Assembly: GCA_014859205.1 (NCBI GenBank)
Contig: JACUUR010000004.1
Coordinates: 1-45,129 of the forward strand
Origin: Dehalococcoidia bacterium
Lineage (GTDB): Bacteria; Chloroflexota; Dehalococcoidia; GIF9; AB-539-J10
DNA: 45,129 nucleotides
Direction of reading: 5' to 3'
Position 1 is the first letter of the stretch, and the number at the start of each line of letters is the position of its first letter. Positions 34,901 to 41,692 of this stretch are shown in pieces. The translations under genes and the position numbers were made by a program. Below the pieces are notes generated by a model. It did not search any database and had not been told where the DNA came from. It saw only the letters and a program-made list of their open reading frames with translations.

Positions 34901-35013
34901 CCGCCCTGTCTGGCCTCAATGCTCTGGCCGAAAATCCCGCGCTCTTTCCAGAAGCGCAGGATATCCTCCTCGAGTCGCGGGAAGCTGACCTTGCTGTTTA
35001 CCTCTCGGAACAT
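31924..35013 (-). CDS. ileS: Isoleucyl-tRNA synthetase, large (type 2) form
   Basis: 1029-aa Class I synthetase. HIGH-equivalent GSPGVHHVL (His57, His58), the KMSTSRGN loop (Lys627) and the WDTHGLPVE motif are clear. The PGVHH variant, the YEGPPTANG start and the C-terminal anticodon region without a terminal zinc knuckle match the eukaryote-like IleS2 group, members of which tend to be mupirocin-tolerant; that property is family knowledge, not shown here. The first codons overlap the end of the jag gene by 16 nt, so it is the distal gene of the ribosomal/membrane-insertion operon. Confidence 0.95.
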   Translation of the reverse strand: MFREVNSKVSFPRLEEDILRFWKERGIFGQSIEARQGGQRFVFYEGPPTANGSPGVHHVLARLYKDAVCRYKTMQGYHVPRKAGWDTHGLPVELEVERDLALASKAQIEEYGVARFNDHCRQSVLRYIGEWEVMTERLGYWLDMEHPYVTLDSSYTESCWWIIKQLWDKGLIYQGYKVTPHCPRCGTTISSHEVAQGYEDAEDPSVYIKFKLARGSLGQAARLHAILSSERISSKPAFLLAWTTTPWTLPGNTALAVAPHAEYSVMEGDHEHLILARVLVDRVGLEGYKEVGVVSGDDLVDLEYEPLFNPHEFAVQRLALPTLHVEETVEDLTYAVVGADFVSLDEGTGIVHIAPAFGEIDFEIGMGCGLAFVQPVDLEGRVTGTYPFAGKFVKDADPLILDDLSGRGLLFRSEMITHTYPFCWRCETPLVYYAKRAWYIRTTAVKQQLISGNAEINWYPEHIKHGRFGDWLENNIDWAFSRERYWGTPLNIWRCSSCARYECVGSVDDLKAQTGIEGVSTPLDLHRPHVDEITFACPDCGGRMLRVPEVADCWFDSGAMPVAQWHYPFENEDEFRQSFPADFICEAVDQTRGWFYSLHALSTLLFNRPCFRNVICLGFVVDEQGEKMSTSRGNVVDPRALFNGFGADALRWYMLASATGDDNRRFSTRMLEETIRKFLLTLWNTYSFFTLYANIDSFVPRPSGSDRDEPTAFTELDSWVNSELNRLVSEVSGLMDSYNLTAAARRIEGFVDNLSNWYVRRNRRRFWKGENDADKLAAYTTLYRSLVTLSQLLAPLVPFVAEELYQNLVRSVDPTARESVHLTDFPVADETKIDDQLTSSVELAMKVSSLGRFARAKAGIKVRQPLGEAVVAVRTAGERQGLESLAAEVKEELNVKRLVVLNEADKPGDSLCHPDMPGYSVADDARYWVAVSTELTPELIAEGVSRELIRHLQNMRRSAGFDITDHIITYCQTDEPVVRQVIDAFAGYIKQETLSQELTDGPPPEDAYREKHRIGSSEVSLAVMRAKPQ

Positions 35014-35672
35014 GATGAGCCCTGTCTGGGCACAACAACTACCTTCCTGCCCTCGCCCTCGCCAATGCTATGAGTTGTTACGTCGGGATTATCGGCCAGA
35101 GTCAGGTGAACGATACGGCGTTCGTCGGGCGGCATAGGCTCCATGGTTATGGCCCGTCGTCGTGAGCACACCTGCTCTGCTATATATAGTGCCAGCCGCT
35201 GAAGCGAGTCACGACGGTGCTGCTTGTATCCAGCCACGTCAACCTCCAACGGCAGCCAGACCTTCAACCGTGCGGTCACTATCAACTTGGTAATGTACTC
35301 CAGCGAAGCCAGCGTCTGCCCTCGCCTCCCGATCAGTATACCCAGATCGTCACCCTTGATATCCAGGGCCAGAGGTATCTCATCTGATAAGACTTCAACC
35401 TTGCCCTCTACTCCCAGTAACTCGAGCAAGTCCTGCAGCACCTCTGTGACAGTCAGTACCGCATCAGGGTCGACAGGCTCCGGGCGGTCGTTCTCGCCGG
35501 GGGTTAGTGGAGTGACCCGGATTGCCGCTTGCTTGCTCCCTACCCCTAGAATCCCGGACTTCCCCTCGCTGATGACCTCCACATCAAACTGGTCTCGGGT
35601 CAATCCTAGCTGTGCCTCCGCCTTCTCTATTGCCTCTTCCACTGTCGTGGCAAGTATCTCTATTGCTTCCAT
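34998..35672 (-). CDS. jag: Jag/KhpB RNA-binding protein
   Basis: 224 aa with the full three-part family layout: Jag_N domain (MEAIEILATTVEEAIEKAEA ... SGILGVG), KH domain with the GRRGQTL variant of GxxG, and the R3H domain (PMPPDERRIVHLTLAD). It binds RNA and affects cell-division and envelope gene expression in Firmicutes. The yidC-jag adjacency is conserved. A hairpin with an 8-bp stem (35705-35712 with 35733-35740) separates it from yidC. Confidence 0.94.
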   Translation of the reverse strand: MEAIEILATTVEEAIEKAEAQLGLTRDQFDVEVISEGKSGILGVGSKQAAIRVTPLTPGENDRPEPVDPDAVLTVTEVLQDLLELLGVEGKVEVLSDEIPLALDIKGDDLGILIGRRGQTLASLEYITKLIVTARLKVWLPLEVDVAGYKQHRRDSLQRLALYIAEQVCSRRRAITMEPMPPDERRIVHLTLADNPDVTTHSIGEGEGRKVVVVPRQGSSCSER

Positions 35673-35741
35673 GATTCCATTTTCCTTTACTAGTTTGCTT
35701 AATCACCAGCACCACTTGTCGCCGCCCCGGTCGTGCTGGTT

Positions 35742-36488
35742 CTAACCTGACGGTCCTGACTGAAACGGAGAGCGGAACTTAAGGTAGCCCCAGCCACCTG
35801 TGACGAAGTACTGGGTGATGATACCGATCACGTTGGAGACCGCCCAATACAGGGCCAGCCCACTGGGGAACATCAACGTAAGGAAGCCGAACATAAGCGG
35901 CATCATCAGCAGCATCATCTTGCCTGTCGACTCCTGCCTTGGGTCAACGGCTGGCGCCGTTGTCATCTTCTGCTGGACCCACATTGTGCCGCCGACTATG
36001 ATGGCCAGGATGAAGTCACCGCTGCCTCCTAGATCAAGCCACAGGAAACGACTACTCAAGGGGATGGCCTGACTCACCATCTCCCAGGAGTATAGCCGGT
36101 GAGCCAGATCCAGCAGATTCTCGGGCGTGGTGGCCAGCGCCCTCATAATGGCCTGATAGAGGGCAATCCAGATAGGAAGCTGAATCAGCATGGGCCATAT
36201 GCAGCCCAGAGGGTTCACTCCGGCTTCCTTATAGAGCTTCATCATCTCTTGTTGCAGCTTCTGCTGATTCTTGCCGTATTTCTTCTGCAATTCCTGCATC
36301 TTTGGCTGCATATCCTGCAAGGCCTTTGTGGAACTGAGCTGGCGTTTGGTAAGGGGCCAGGATAACAGACGAACGATGACGGTAAGGGCGATGATAGCCA
36401 GACCGAAACTGCCGCCCAGGATATGGCTCAACGCAATCAACACGTTGAGTATCGGGTTACCTATGATCAGATGCCAAACTTCCAGCAT
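35742..36488 (-). CDS. yidC: YidC/Oxa1 membrane protein insertase
   Basis: 248 aa, short Gram-positive/mitochondrial-type YidC without the large periplasmic domain. The five-helix core is visible: the conserved groove Arg is in IVRLLSWPLTKRQ, the cytoplasmic coiled-coil hairpin is MQPKMQELQKKYGKNQQKLQQ, GCIWPMLIQLPIWIALY follows, and the last two helices are MMPLMFGFLTLMFPSGLALYW. No lipoprotein signal and no basic C-terminal tail. Confidence 0.95.
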   Translation of the reverse strand: MLEVWHLIIGNPILNVLIALSHILGGSFGLAIIALTVIVRLLSWPLTKRQLSSTKALQDMQPKMQELQKKYGKNQQKLQQEMMKLYKEAGVNPLGCIWPMLIQLPIWIALYQAIMRALATTPENLLDLAHRLYSWEMVSQAIPLSSRFLWLDLGGSGDFILAIIVGGTMWVQQKMTTAPAVDPRQESTGKMMLLMMPLMFGFLTLMFPSGLALYWAVSNVIGIITQYFVTGGWGYLKFRSPFQSGPSG

Positions 36489-36500
36489 TGAGCTTGATCC

Positions 36501-37670
36501 TTATTCTTCACCGGTCAGTGGAATCATCCAGTCCACTACGCCCCTGTCGATATCCACGGCATTCAGCCGATTTTTCTCATCTCGAATATAGACCAGCCCT
36601 TCGTGGGCAGAAAACGAACCTCTGACGTCAGCGCCGATCGAGATAGTCTTCAGTGCCGCCGGCTCAGCAACAGGGTCATCACCGAGATCGAAGACGTGCA
36701 CAGTGCCCGCTTCATTGACCAGTATCAGCAGATTGTCAACCAGGTAAGGTGAAGAAACTATCGGCACACGCCTGCCTTTTGCATCCTTGCTCTCAAACTG
36801 CCACAATCCCTCCCCCGTCTCAGCATCGATGGCGTATATCCTGCCATCAAGGCAGCCGGCATAGACAATCCCGTGGCTGACCAGGGGAGCAGCCCAGAAC
36901 CACTTGCCGCCGGCAAATCTCCACAGGGGTTCGCTGGCACCGATCCTCACGGCGTAGAGATTGTTGTCAAACGAGCCCACGTATATGATGTCCTCATAGA
37001 CCACCGGAGCGGAGGCAAAGCCCGTCTGCGACTCGAAAGACCAGTCCAGTGGCTCTCCCGTCTCAGCCGACAAGGCATGGATATGACCATCGAGAGTGCT
37101 CACATAGACAGTATCGCCCACAACAGCGGGGCTCGTCCACAACTTGTCAGCTAACTGCTCGGAGCTCCAATCGAGCGTGAAACTCGATCTGTCCAGGGCA
37201 TAGACCCTGCCGTCTGAGCTGCTGAAATAGATACTCTCACCCGCTATCACCGGGGTACCCACTATGGCTCCTATATATGCCCCGCCTCTCGGGTATTCCC
37301 AGATTATCTGGCCATCGCTTATTCGTAAGGCATACATTCTGCCACCCTGCGCGGTGTAGGTGCCCACATAGACTAAGTCTCCCTCCACTATCGGTGTGGT
37401 ATATATAGCAGCGGAGACAGCCGCCGGGCCACAGGACAGTCCGCCGCCGGAGGGTGCAGTAATCGGATAATGCCATTTAAGGCTGCCTGTCGCCGCATCA
37501 ACCGCCACCACCCTGCCATCGGCGGATCCGGCATAGACGATGCCATCGTGAAAGGCGGTTCCCGACCAACCCCTCGCTGCCTGAGCTCCACCCGGAACAC
37601 AGGAGACCAGGACCGAGGCGAAAAGCAGGACCACAACGAGGAAGGATATCTTCGCTTGCTTCATTGTCAT
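36501..37670 (-). CDS. BamB-like PQQ-repeat beta-propeller lipoprotein
   Basis: Exported lipoprotein of about 389 aa. Signal MKQAKISFLVVVLLFAS with lipobox VLVSC, then about eight beta-propeller blades recognisable by recurrent GxVYAxDxxTGxxxW units (GRVVAVDAATGSLKW, GRVYALDRSSFTLDW, GHIHALSAETGEPLDW, GRIYAIDAETGEGLW). Such propellers are binding platforms; BamB of the outer-membrane assembly machine is the best-known case. There is no sign of a catalytic PQQ dehydrogenase. ATG 37670 (or 37664) is used because the longer open frame would overlap yidD. Its place between yidD and yidC suggests a role in membrane-protein biogenesis. Confidence 0.85.
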   Translation of the reverse strand: MTMKQAKISFLVVVLLFASVLVSCVPGGAQAARGWSGTAFHDGIVYAGSADGRVVAVDAATGSLKWHYPITAPSGGGLSCGPAAVSAAIYTTPIVEGDLVYVGTYTAQGGRMYALRISDGQIIWEYPRGGAYIGAIVGTPVIAGESIYFSSSDGRVYALDRSSFTLDWSSEQLADKLWTSPAVVGDTVYVSTLDGHIHALSAETGEPLDWSFESQTGFASAPVVYEDIIYVGSFDNNLYAVRIGASEPLWRFAGGKWFWAAPLVSHGIVYAGCLDGRIYAIDAETGEGLWQFESKDAKGRRVPIVSSPYLVDNLLILVNEAGTVHVFDLGDDPVAEPAALKTISIGADVRGSFSAHEGLVYIRDEKNRLNAVDIDRGVVDWMIPLTGEE

Positions 37671-37677
37671 GCCTAAT

Positions 37678-37887
37678 TCAAGGGACCGGGTCGTACCCAC
37701 CTTTGGAGAAAGGATGGCATCGACCTATCCTTTTGGCCGTCAGCCAGCTGCCTCTGGTAAGACCGTACTTCCTGATGGCCTCAGAAGCATAATGCGAGCA
37801 TGTCGGCTGATAGCGACAAACATGAGGCGTAACTCTAGACACTGTGTTCTGATACAGCCTGATCAAACCCAGAGCTATTTGGCTCAT
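37678..37887 (-). CDS. yidD: YidD membrane protein insertion efficiency factor
   Basis: 69 aa with the family signature: [11 protein letters not shown], the [15 protein letters not shown] cysteine motif and [18 protein letters not shown]. Peripheral membrane protein that helps YidC. It overlaps rnpA by 4 nt (ATGA). Confidence 0.95.
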   Translation of the reverse strand: MSQIALGLIRLYQNTVSRVTPHVCRYQPTCSHYASEAIRKYGLTRGSWLTAKRIGRCHPFSKGGYDPVP

Positions 37888-38222
37888 TCGCCGGTCTCCA
37901 ACAGTTGTGCCCGATTCAGTAGCCTGGTTACCGCCTGCTCAAGTTCGTGATAGTCAGCATTCACTGCTACAGACCGGGCGATGAAGACGATATCCCACCC
38001 CGACTTCAGCGATTGCAGCCTCATTATCTCCCTGAGTAACCTCTTCACGCGGTTACGCTGCACCGCCTTACCCACCTTTTTCGTCACCGCAAAGCCATAT
38101 CGGCTTATGTCCAGGCCATTGGGCGTGGCCTTCATCACCAGCAAGCTGTTCGCCCATACCTTGCCTTGCCGATAGACCAGGGTATATTGGGCTCTATTAG
38201 TTAAAGATCGAGGCTCCTTCAC
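37884..38222 (-). CDS. rnpA: Ribonuclease P protein component
   Basis: 112 aa basic protein subunit of RNase P, which matures tRNA 5' ends. The RNR motif reads [19 protein letters not shown], with the N-terminal [17 protein letters not shown] strand. GTG start, 9 nt after rpmH. Confidence 0.95.
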   Translation of the reverse strand: MKEPRSLTNRAQYTLVYRQGKVWANSLLVMKATPNGLDISRYGFAVTKKVGKAVQRNRVKRLLREIMRLQSLKSGWDIVFIARSVAVNADYHELEQAVTRLLNRAQLLETGE

Positions 38223-38231
38223 AGAGTGGGG

Positions 38232-38372
38232 TCAAACGGGGGTCAGCCTGTACCTCCCCTTGAGGCGCCTGGCCTTGAGCACCCGTCTTCCAGCTCGATC
38301 GGCCATCCTGGCGCGAAAACCCAGCTTGCGCCTCCGGGGAATCGTCTTTGGTTGATAAGTCCGCTTCGGCAT
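38232..38372 (-). CDS. rpmH: 50S ribosomal protein L34
   Basis: 46 aa: [19 protein letters not shown], then [21 protein letters not shown] and a short RLTPV end. This matches L34 along its whole length. It starts 3 nt after the rpsR stop, with CAGG as a weak ribosome-binding site. The rpmH-rnpA-yidD-yidC-jag order is the classic one near bacterial origins; dnaA is not in this window. Confidence 0.95.
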   Translation of the reverse strand: MPKRTYQPKTIPRRRKLGFRARMADRAGRRVLKARRLKGRYRLTPV

Positions 38373-38375
38373 GGC

Positions 38376-38666
38376 TTAACCTGCAGAACGGGACAGTCCG
38401 ACGCCTCCCGTCTTCCAAATGTGGCTCGGCGCGTAAGGTAACATAGCCAGGTAACGCGCCCTCTTGATAGCTTGCGCCAGGCTCCTCTGGTGCTTGGCAC
38501 AGGTCCGACTTCTCCGGCGCGACACTATCTTCCCTTGATTGGAGATGTAGCGAGACAACATAGACACGTCTTTGTAGTCGATCTTCATGTTCCCTTTGCA
38601 GAAGGGACAGAATGCCGGTCTGGCCACGAAACCCCTCGTCCTTCTTGCTCTCACAGTATTAGGCAA
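38376..38666 (-). CDS. rpsR: 30S ribosomal protein S18
   Basis: 96 aa. Core motifs IDYKDVSMLSRYIS, QGKIVSRRRSRTCAKHQRSLAQAIKRARYLAMLPY are typical. Cys20-x2-Cys23 with Cys56/His59 suggests the metal-binding S18 variant. About 18 residues (APSHIWKTGGVGLSRSAG) extend beyond the usual LPY end and reach almost to the rpmH start. TTG start with AAGGAG 8 nt upstream. Confidence 0.93.
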   Translation of the reverse strand: MPNTVRARRTRGFVARPAFCPFCKGNMKIDYKDVSMLSRYISNQGKIVSRRRSRTCAKHQRSLAQAIKRARYLAMLPYAPSHIWKTGGVGLSRSAG

Positions 38667-38684
38667 ATCTTCTTCTCCTTTGTC

Positions 38685-39083
38685 TTAATCGAAGGGCAAA
38701 TCCTCGGGTTCGATATCGCCCTCTTCAGGAAGCGAACCTGGCTCTCGTTTGCCCAGGAAAAGCACGCGGTCCGCATTCACCTCAAGGCTGGTACGCATCT
38801 GTCCATCCTGTCCTTCCCAATTGCGGGCATGCAGTCTTCCCTCAACGTACACCTGCCTGCCCTTGCTCAAGAACTGATTACACTGCTCAGCTGGTTTGCC
38901 CCAGACGCTAACTCTGAACCAGTCGGTCTCTTCTCGGGTCTCTCCAGCAGAGGTAGTGTAGCGATGATTGGTAGCCACACGAAAGGAGGTAACCGCTTTT
39001 CCATCAGGCGTATACCGCATCTCCGGATCAGAACCCAGATTGCCGACTAGTATCACTTTGCTTAAGCTCGCCATATCAGTCAT
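38685..39083 (-). CDS. ssb: Single-stranded DNA-binding protein
   Basis: 132 aa OB-fold protein: SKVILVGNLGSDPEMRYTPDGKAVTSFRVATN, EETDWFRVSVWGKPAEQCNQFL, and the acidic C-terminal tip EPEDLPFD that recruits repair proteins. The linker before the tip is very short. ATG 39083 overlaps rpsF by 8 nt; ATG 39074 would leave a 1-nt gap and removes only three residues. Confidence 0.95.
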   Translation of the reverse strand: MTDMASLSKVILVGNLGSDPEMRYTPDGKAVTSFRVATNHRYTTSAGETREETDWFRVSVWGKPAEQCNQFLSKGRQVYVEGRLHARNWEGQDGQMRTSLEVNADRVLFLGKREPGSLPEEGDIEPEDLPFD

Positions 39084-39363
39084 CCAGTTTTACCACGAGA
39101 TACCGCAGAATATCCCGTGACGCGCCAACCTCTGTTTCAAGTTCCTTGACTGCTTTCGGCCCTAACTTGAAGCGAGTCAAAACGTAATCGGCCTCCATGA
39201 ACTTCTCGATGGGGTAAGCCAGTTTCCTCTTGCCCCATTGCTTCGTCTCTTCCACGGTGCCGCCACGGTTGTTGATCGACTCAGCCACCGTATCTATGAT
39301 TCTGGACACTCCCTCTTCGTCAACCTCGGGATTAATCATGGCTACCAGTTCATAATCACGCAT
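39076..39363 (-). CDS. rpsF: 30S ribosomal protein S6
   Basis: 95 aa, MRDYELVAMINPEVDEEGV start, GKRKLAYPIEKFMEADYVLTRF core, typical length without an acidic tail. First gene of a ten-gene minus-strand operon ending with ileS. Its ATG lies 8 nt from the -10 box, so the mRNA is predicted to be leaderless. Confidence 0.96.
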   Translation of the reverse strand: MRDYELVAMINPEVDEEGVSRIIDTVAESINNRGGTVEETKQWGKRKLAYPIEKFMEADYVLTRFKLGPKAVKELETEVGASRDILRYLVVKLDD

Positions 39364-39371
39364 GGCTAGAT

Positions 39372-39380
39372 TTTATAACA
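39372..39380 (-). promoter_or_regulatory. Extended -10 promoter of the rpsF operon
   Basis: Minus strand: TGT (39380-39378) then TATAAA (39377-39372), with a TTGTTG-like -35 at 18 bp. Predicted RNA start at about 39364, at or next to the rpsF start codon. Confidence 0.5.
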
Positions 39381-39469
39381 TAGGGGACAAAATGGCAACA
39401 ACGTGTGGTGGCTGACCACATAGGTAACAGTGGGGTGCGGATCCTGGCTAGAACGTGCACTACGGCCGG

Positions 39470-39478
39470 TGCTATAAT
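39470..39478 (+). promoter_or_regulatory. Extended -10 promoter of thiL
   Basis: TGCTATAAT; no good -35. The ATG is 8 nt after the last T, so RNA probably starts at or next to it (leaderless). Confidence 0.55.
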
Positions 39479-39485
39479 CCCAGCC

Positions 39486-40514
39486 ATGAAGGTGTCTGAG
39501 TTAGGTGAATTCGGACTGATCGACCTCATACGCAGCAGCGTCGCCAGATACGATGATTGCGGGCGTACTCCCTGGCGGGAGATCGTGGTAGGGATTGGCG
39601 ATGACGCTGCTGCCTGGCGCGCCGACGGTCAGATCCTTCTGGCCACTACAGATACGCTGGTGCAGGAGATACACTTCAATCTCGACGTCATATCCTGGGA
39701 GGAACTGGGCTGGAAGACATTGGCTGTCAATCTGAGCGACATAGCTGCCATGGGCGGCATTCCCAAATACGCGCTGCTCTCTCTGGCGCTGCCGGGAGAC
39801 CTGCAGGCCGAGGACATCTCGAGGTTTGCCGACGGCCTGATGCGCCTGGCCGGCGAGTTTAGAGTTGCTGTGGTTGGAGGCAACATATCCGCAGCTCCCA
39901 ATGTGGTTATCACTGCGACGGTCATAGGCTGCTCCAGGGGAGAAGCCATACTCAAAAGGTCAACGGCCTGCCCGGGCGACCTGATAGCCGTCACAGGGTA
40001 TCCGGGACTGTCGGCGGCCGGCCTGGAGATGCTCAAGGGAAGGGCCATCTCCGATCCTGAGATGAGCAGTGTCCTGAGATGCGCCCATCTTCAACCTAGG
40101 CCCAGGATAGAAGAGGCCCGTATTCTGACCGAACAAGGAGTGAAAACAGCCATAGACGTAAGCGACGGGCTGGTGGCCGACCTCGATCATATATGTGAAT
40201 GCAGTAAGGTCAACGCCAGGATAGACATGCAACGGGTGCCCGTGCACCCTATGCTAGAGGCCAATTTCCCCAACTATCGCGACCTGGCTCTGTCCGGTGG
40301 CGAGGATTATGAGCTGCTTTTCACCGCTGATGAAGCCACTCTGGCCCGGGTCAACCAGGCTCTGAACTGCCCGGTGGCGGTAATCGGTGAGATCAGAGCA
40401 GAGGAGTCGGTAAAACGGGTGACAGTGGTGGACAGCAGGGGAGACGCCATCAGTTACCGGAAAGGAGGCTGGGAACACTTCAAGCATGGAGTCACTAAAG
40501 CTTACCTCGCGTAG
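39486..40514 (+). CDS. thiL: Thiamine-monophosphate kinase
   Basis: 342 aa, AIR-synthetase fold. Phosphorylates TMP to the cofactor TPP. Motifs: ELGEFGLIDLIR, VGIGDDAAAW with metal-binding aspartates, TDTLVQEIHF, NLSDIAAMGG, IDVSDGLVADL and SGGEDYELLF. ATG 39486 is chosen from the KVSELGEFGLI start typical of ThiL and from the promoter position; the longer open frame would begin upstream of the promoter. It leads the operon with tsaE, tsaB, the fusion gene and ndk. Confidence 0.93.
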   Translation: MKVSELGEFGLIDLIRSSVARYDDCGRTPWREIVVGIGDDAAAWRADGQILLATTDTLVQEIHFNLDVISWEELGWKTLAVNLSDIAAMGGIPKYALLSLALPGDLQAEDISRFADGLMRLAGEFRVAVVGGNISAAPNVVITATVIGCSRGEAILKRSTACPGDLIAVTGYPGLSAAGLEMLKGRAISDPEMSSVLRCAHLQPRPRIEEARILTEQGVKTAIDVSDGLVADLDHICECSKVNARIDMQRVPVHPMLEANFPNYRDLALSGGEDYELLFTADEATLARVNQALNCPVAVIGEIRAEESVKRVTVVDSRGDAISYRKGGWEHFKHGVTKAYLA

Positions 40515-40962
40515 CCCAGAGCAAACTCAGTTGCTGGGAAGCCACCTGGGGGAACTGGCCCACAAGGGTGATGTCTTCCTCCTCACAGGCGAGCTGGGAA
40601 CAGGCAAGACCTGTCTTGTTCAGGGCATTGCTCGCGGGCTCGCCGTAAACGAGCATGCGTTCAGCCCGTCCTTTGTCATTCTGAGGGAGTATCATGGCCG
40701 GCTTCCCCTGTATCATGTTGACCTCTATCGCCTCGATAGTGCTGATGAGATCGCTGACCTGGGGCTGGAGGAGTACTTCTTCGACGATGGAGTCTGTGTC
40801 GTTGAATGGGCTGAGAAAGGAATGCTGGTAGTACCCCGTGACAATCTACTCATCACCATACAGTATGTCCCCGGCTCCCCTGCGGCGCGCCTCATCTCGC
40901 TGGACCCGCACGGAAACCGCTACCAGGACCTGATAGGGCAACTACAACAAGACAGGGATTAG
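40486..40962 (+). CDS. tsaE: tRNA t6A37 biosynthesis ATPase TsaE
   Basis: 158 aa P-loop protein. Walker A is GELGTGKT, then the FSPSFVILREY switch segment, LYHVDLYRL and VVEWAEKG, all family marks. It drives the TsaBDE complex that installs N6-threonylcarbamoyl-adenosine in ANN-decoding tRNAs. It overlaps thiL by 29 nt. Confidence 0.94.
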   Translation: MESLKLTSRSPEQTQLLGSHLGELAHKGDVFLLTGELGTGKTCLVQGIARGLAVNEHAFSPSFVILREYHGRLPLYHVDLYRLDSADEIADLGLEEYFFDDGVCVVEWAEKGMLVVPRDNLLITIQYVPGSPAARLISLDPHGNRYQDLIGQLQQDRD

Positions 40963-40978
40963 AGACGAGCTCTCTGAT

Positions 40979-41671
40979 ATGGAACTAACTATCGATACGT
41001 CGTCCAATATCGCCGGCGTCGCCCTGTCTCACAGGGGTGAGATACTGGCTTCACTAACCTGGAAGACCGCGCGAAATCATACAGTAGAACTGCTCCCCGG
41101 TCTGATTTGCCTGTTACGACAGGCAAGCGTGGAACTGGACTCCGTTGAGGCGATCATCGTAGCTAAGGGTCCCGGGAGCTTCAATGGACTGCGAGTAGGC
41201 ATAAGCGCGGCCAAGGGACTGGCATCCAGTCTGAGGATTCCCTTGCTCGGTGTGAACACCCTGGAGGCTGAGGCCTATCCCTTCGCCTTTACCGGACTGC
41301 CGCTGCGCCCCATTCAAAAGGCCGGTCATGATATAGCCACTGCCCTCTACCGGCAGAAGGACGATGAATGGCAGTGTCTGGAGGCGGAGAATCTGACCAC
41401 AATCACAGTGTTGTGCCGTCATATCAAGCAGAGGACCCTGTTCTGCGGCGAGCTTTCGCACAACATGATAAGTGAGATACGACAAAACCTGGGCAGGCGA
41501 GCTATAATACCGCGGAGTGAGAGCCACTCCCGGGCCAACTCCTTGGCAGCATTGGGCTGGCAGAGACTGTGCAGGGGAGAACGGGATGACCCGGTATCCC
41601 TGCAGCCGTTATACCTTCGCCCTCCCCATATCACCAAGCCCAGAGTTAAGACGCCCCCCTCGCCCTCCTGA
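40979..41671 (+). CDS. tsaB: tRNA t6A37 biosynthesis protein TsaB
   Basis: 230 aa ASKHA-fold protein, inactive homologue and partner of TsaD. N-terminal LTIDTSSNIAGVAL and the GPGSFNGLRVGISAAKGLA motif (usually GPGSFTGLR; Asn for Thr here). Follows tsaE as in many genomes. No rimI or tsaD is next to it. Confidence 0.92.
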   Translation: MELTIDTSSNIAGVALSHRGEILASLTWKTARNHTVELLPGLICLLRQASVELDSVEAIIVAKGPGSFNGLRVGISAAKGLASSLRIPLLGVNTLEAEAYPFAFTGLPLRPIQKAGHDIATALYRQKDDEWQCLEAENLTTITVLCRHIKQRTLFCGELSHNMISEIRQNLGRRAIIPRSESHSRANSLAALGWQRLCRGERDDPVSLQPLYLRPPHITKPRVKTPPSPS

Positions 41672-41692
41672 GCGAAACAAGGGAGCCACCAG

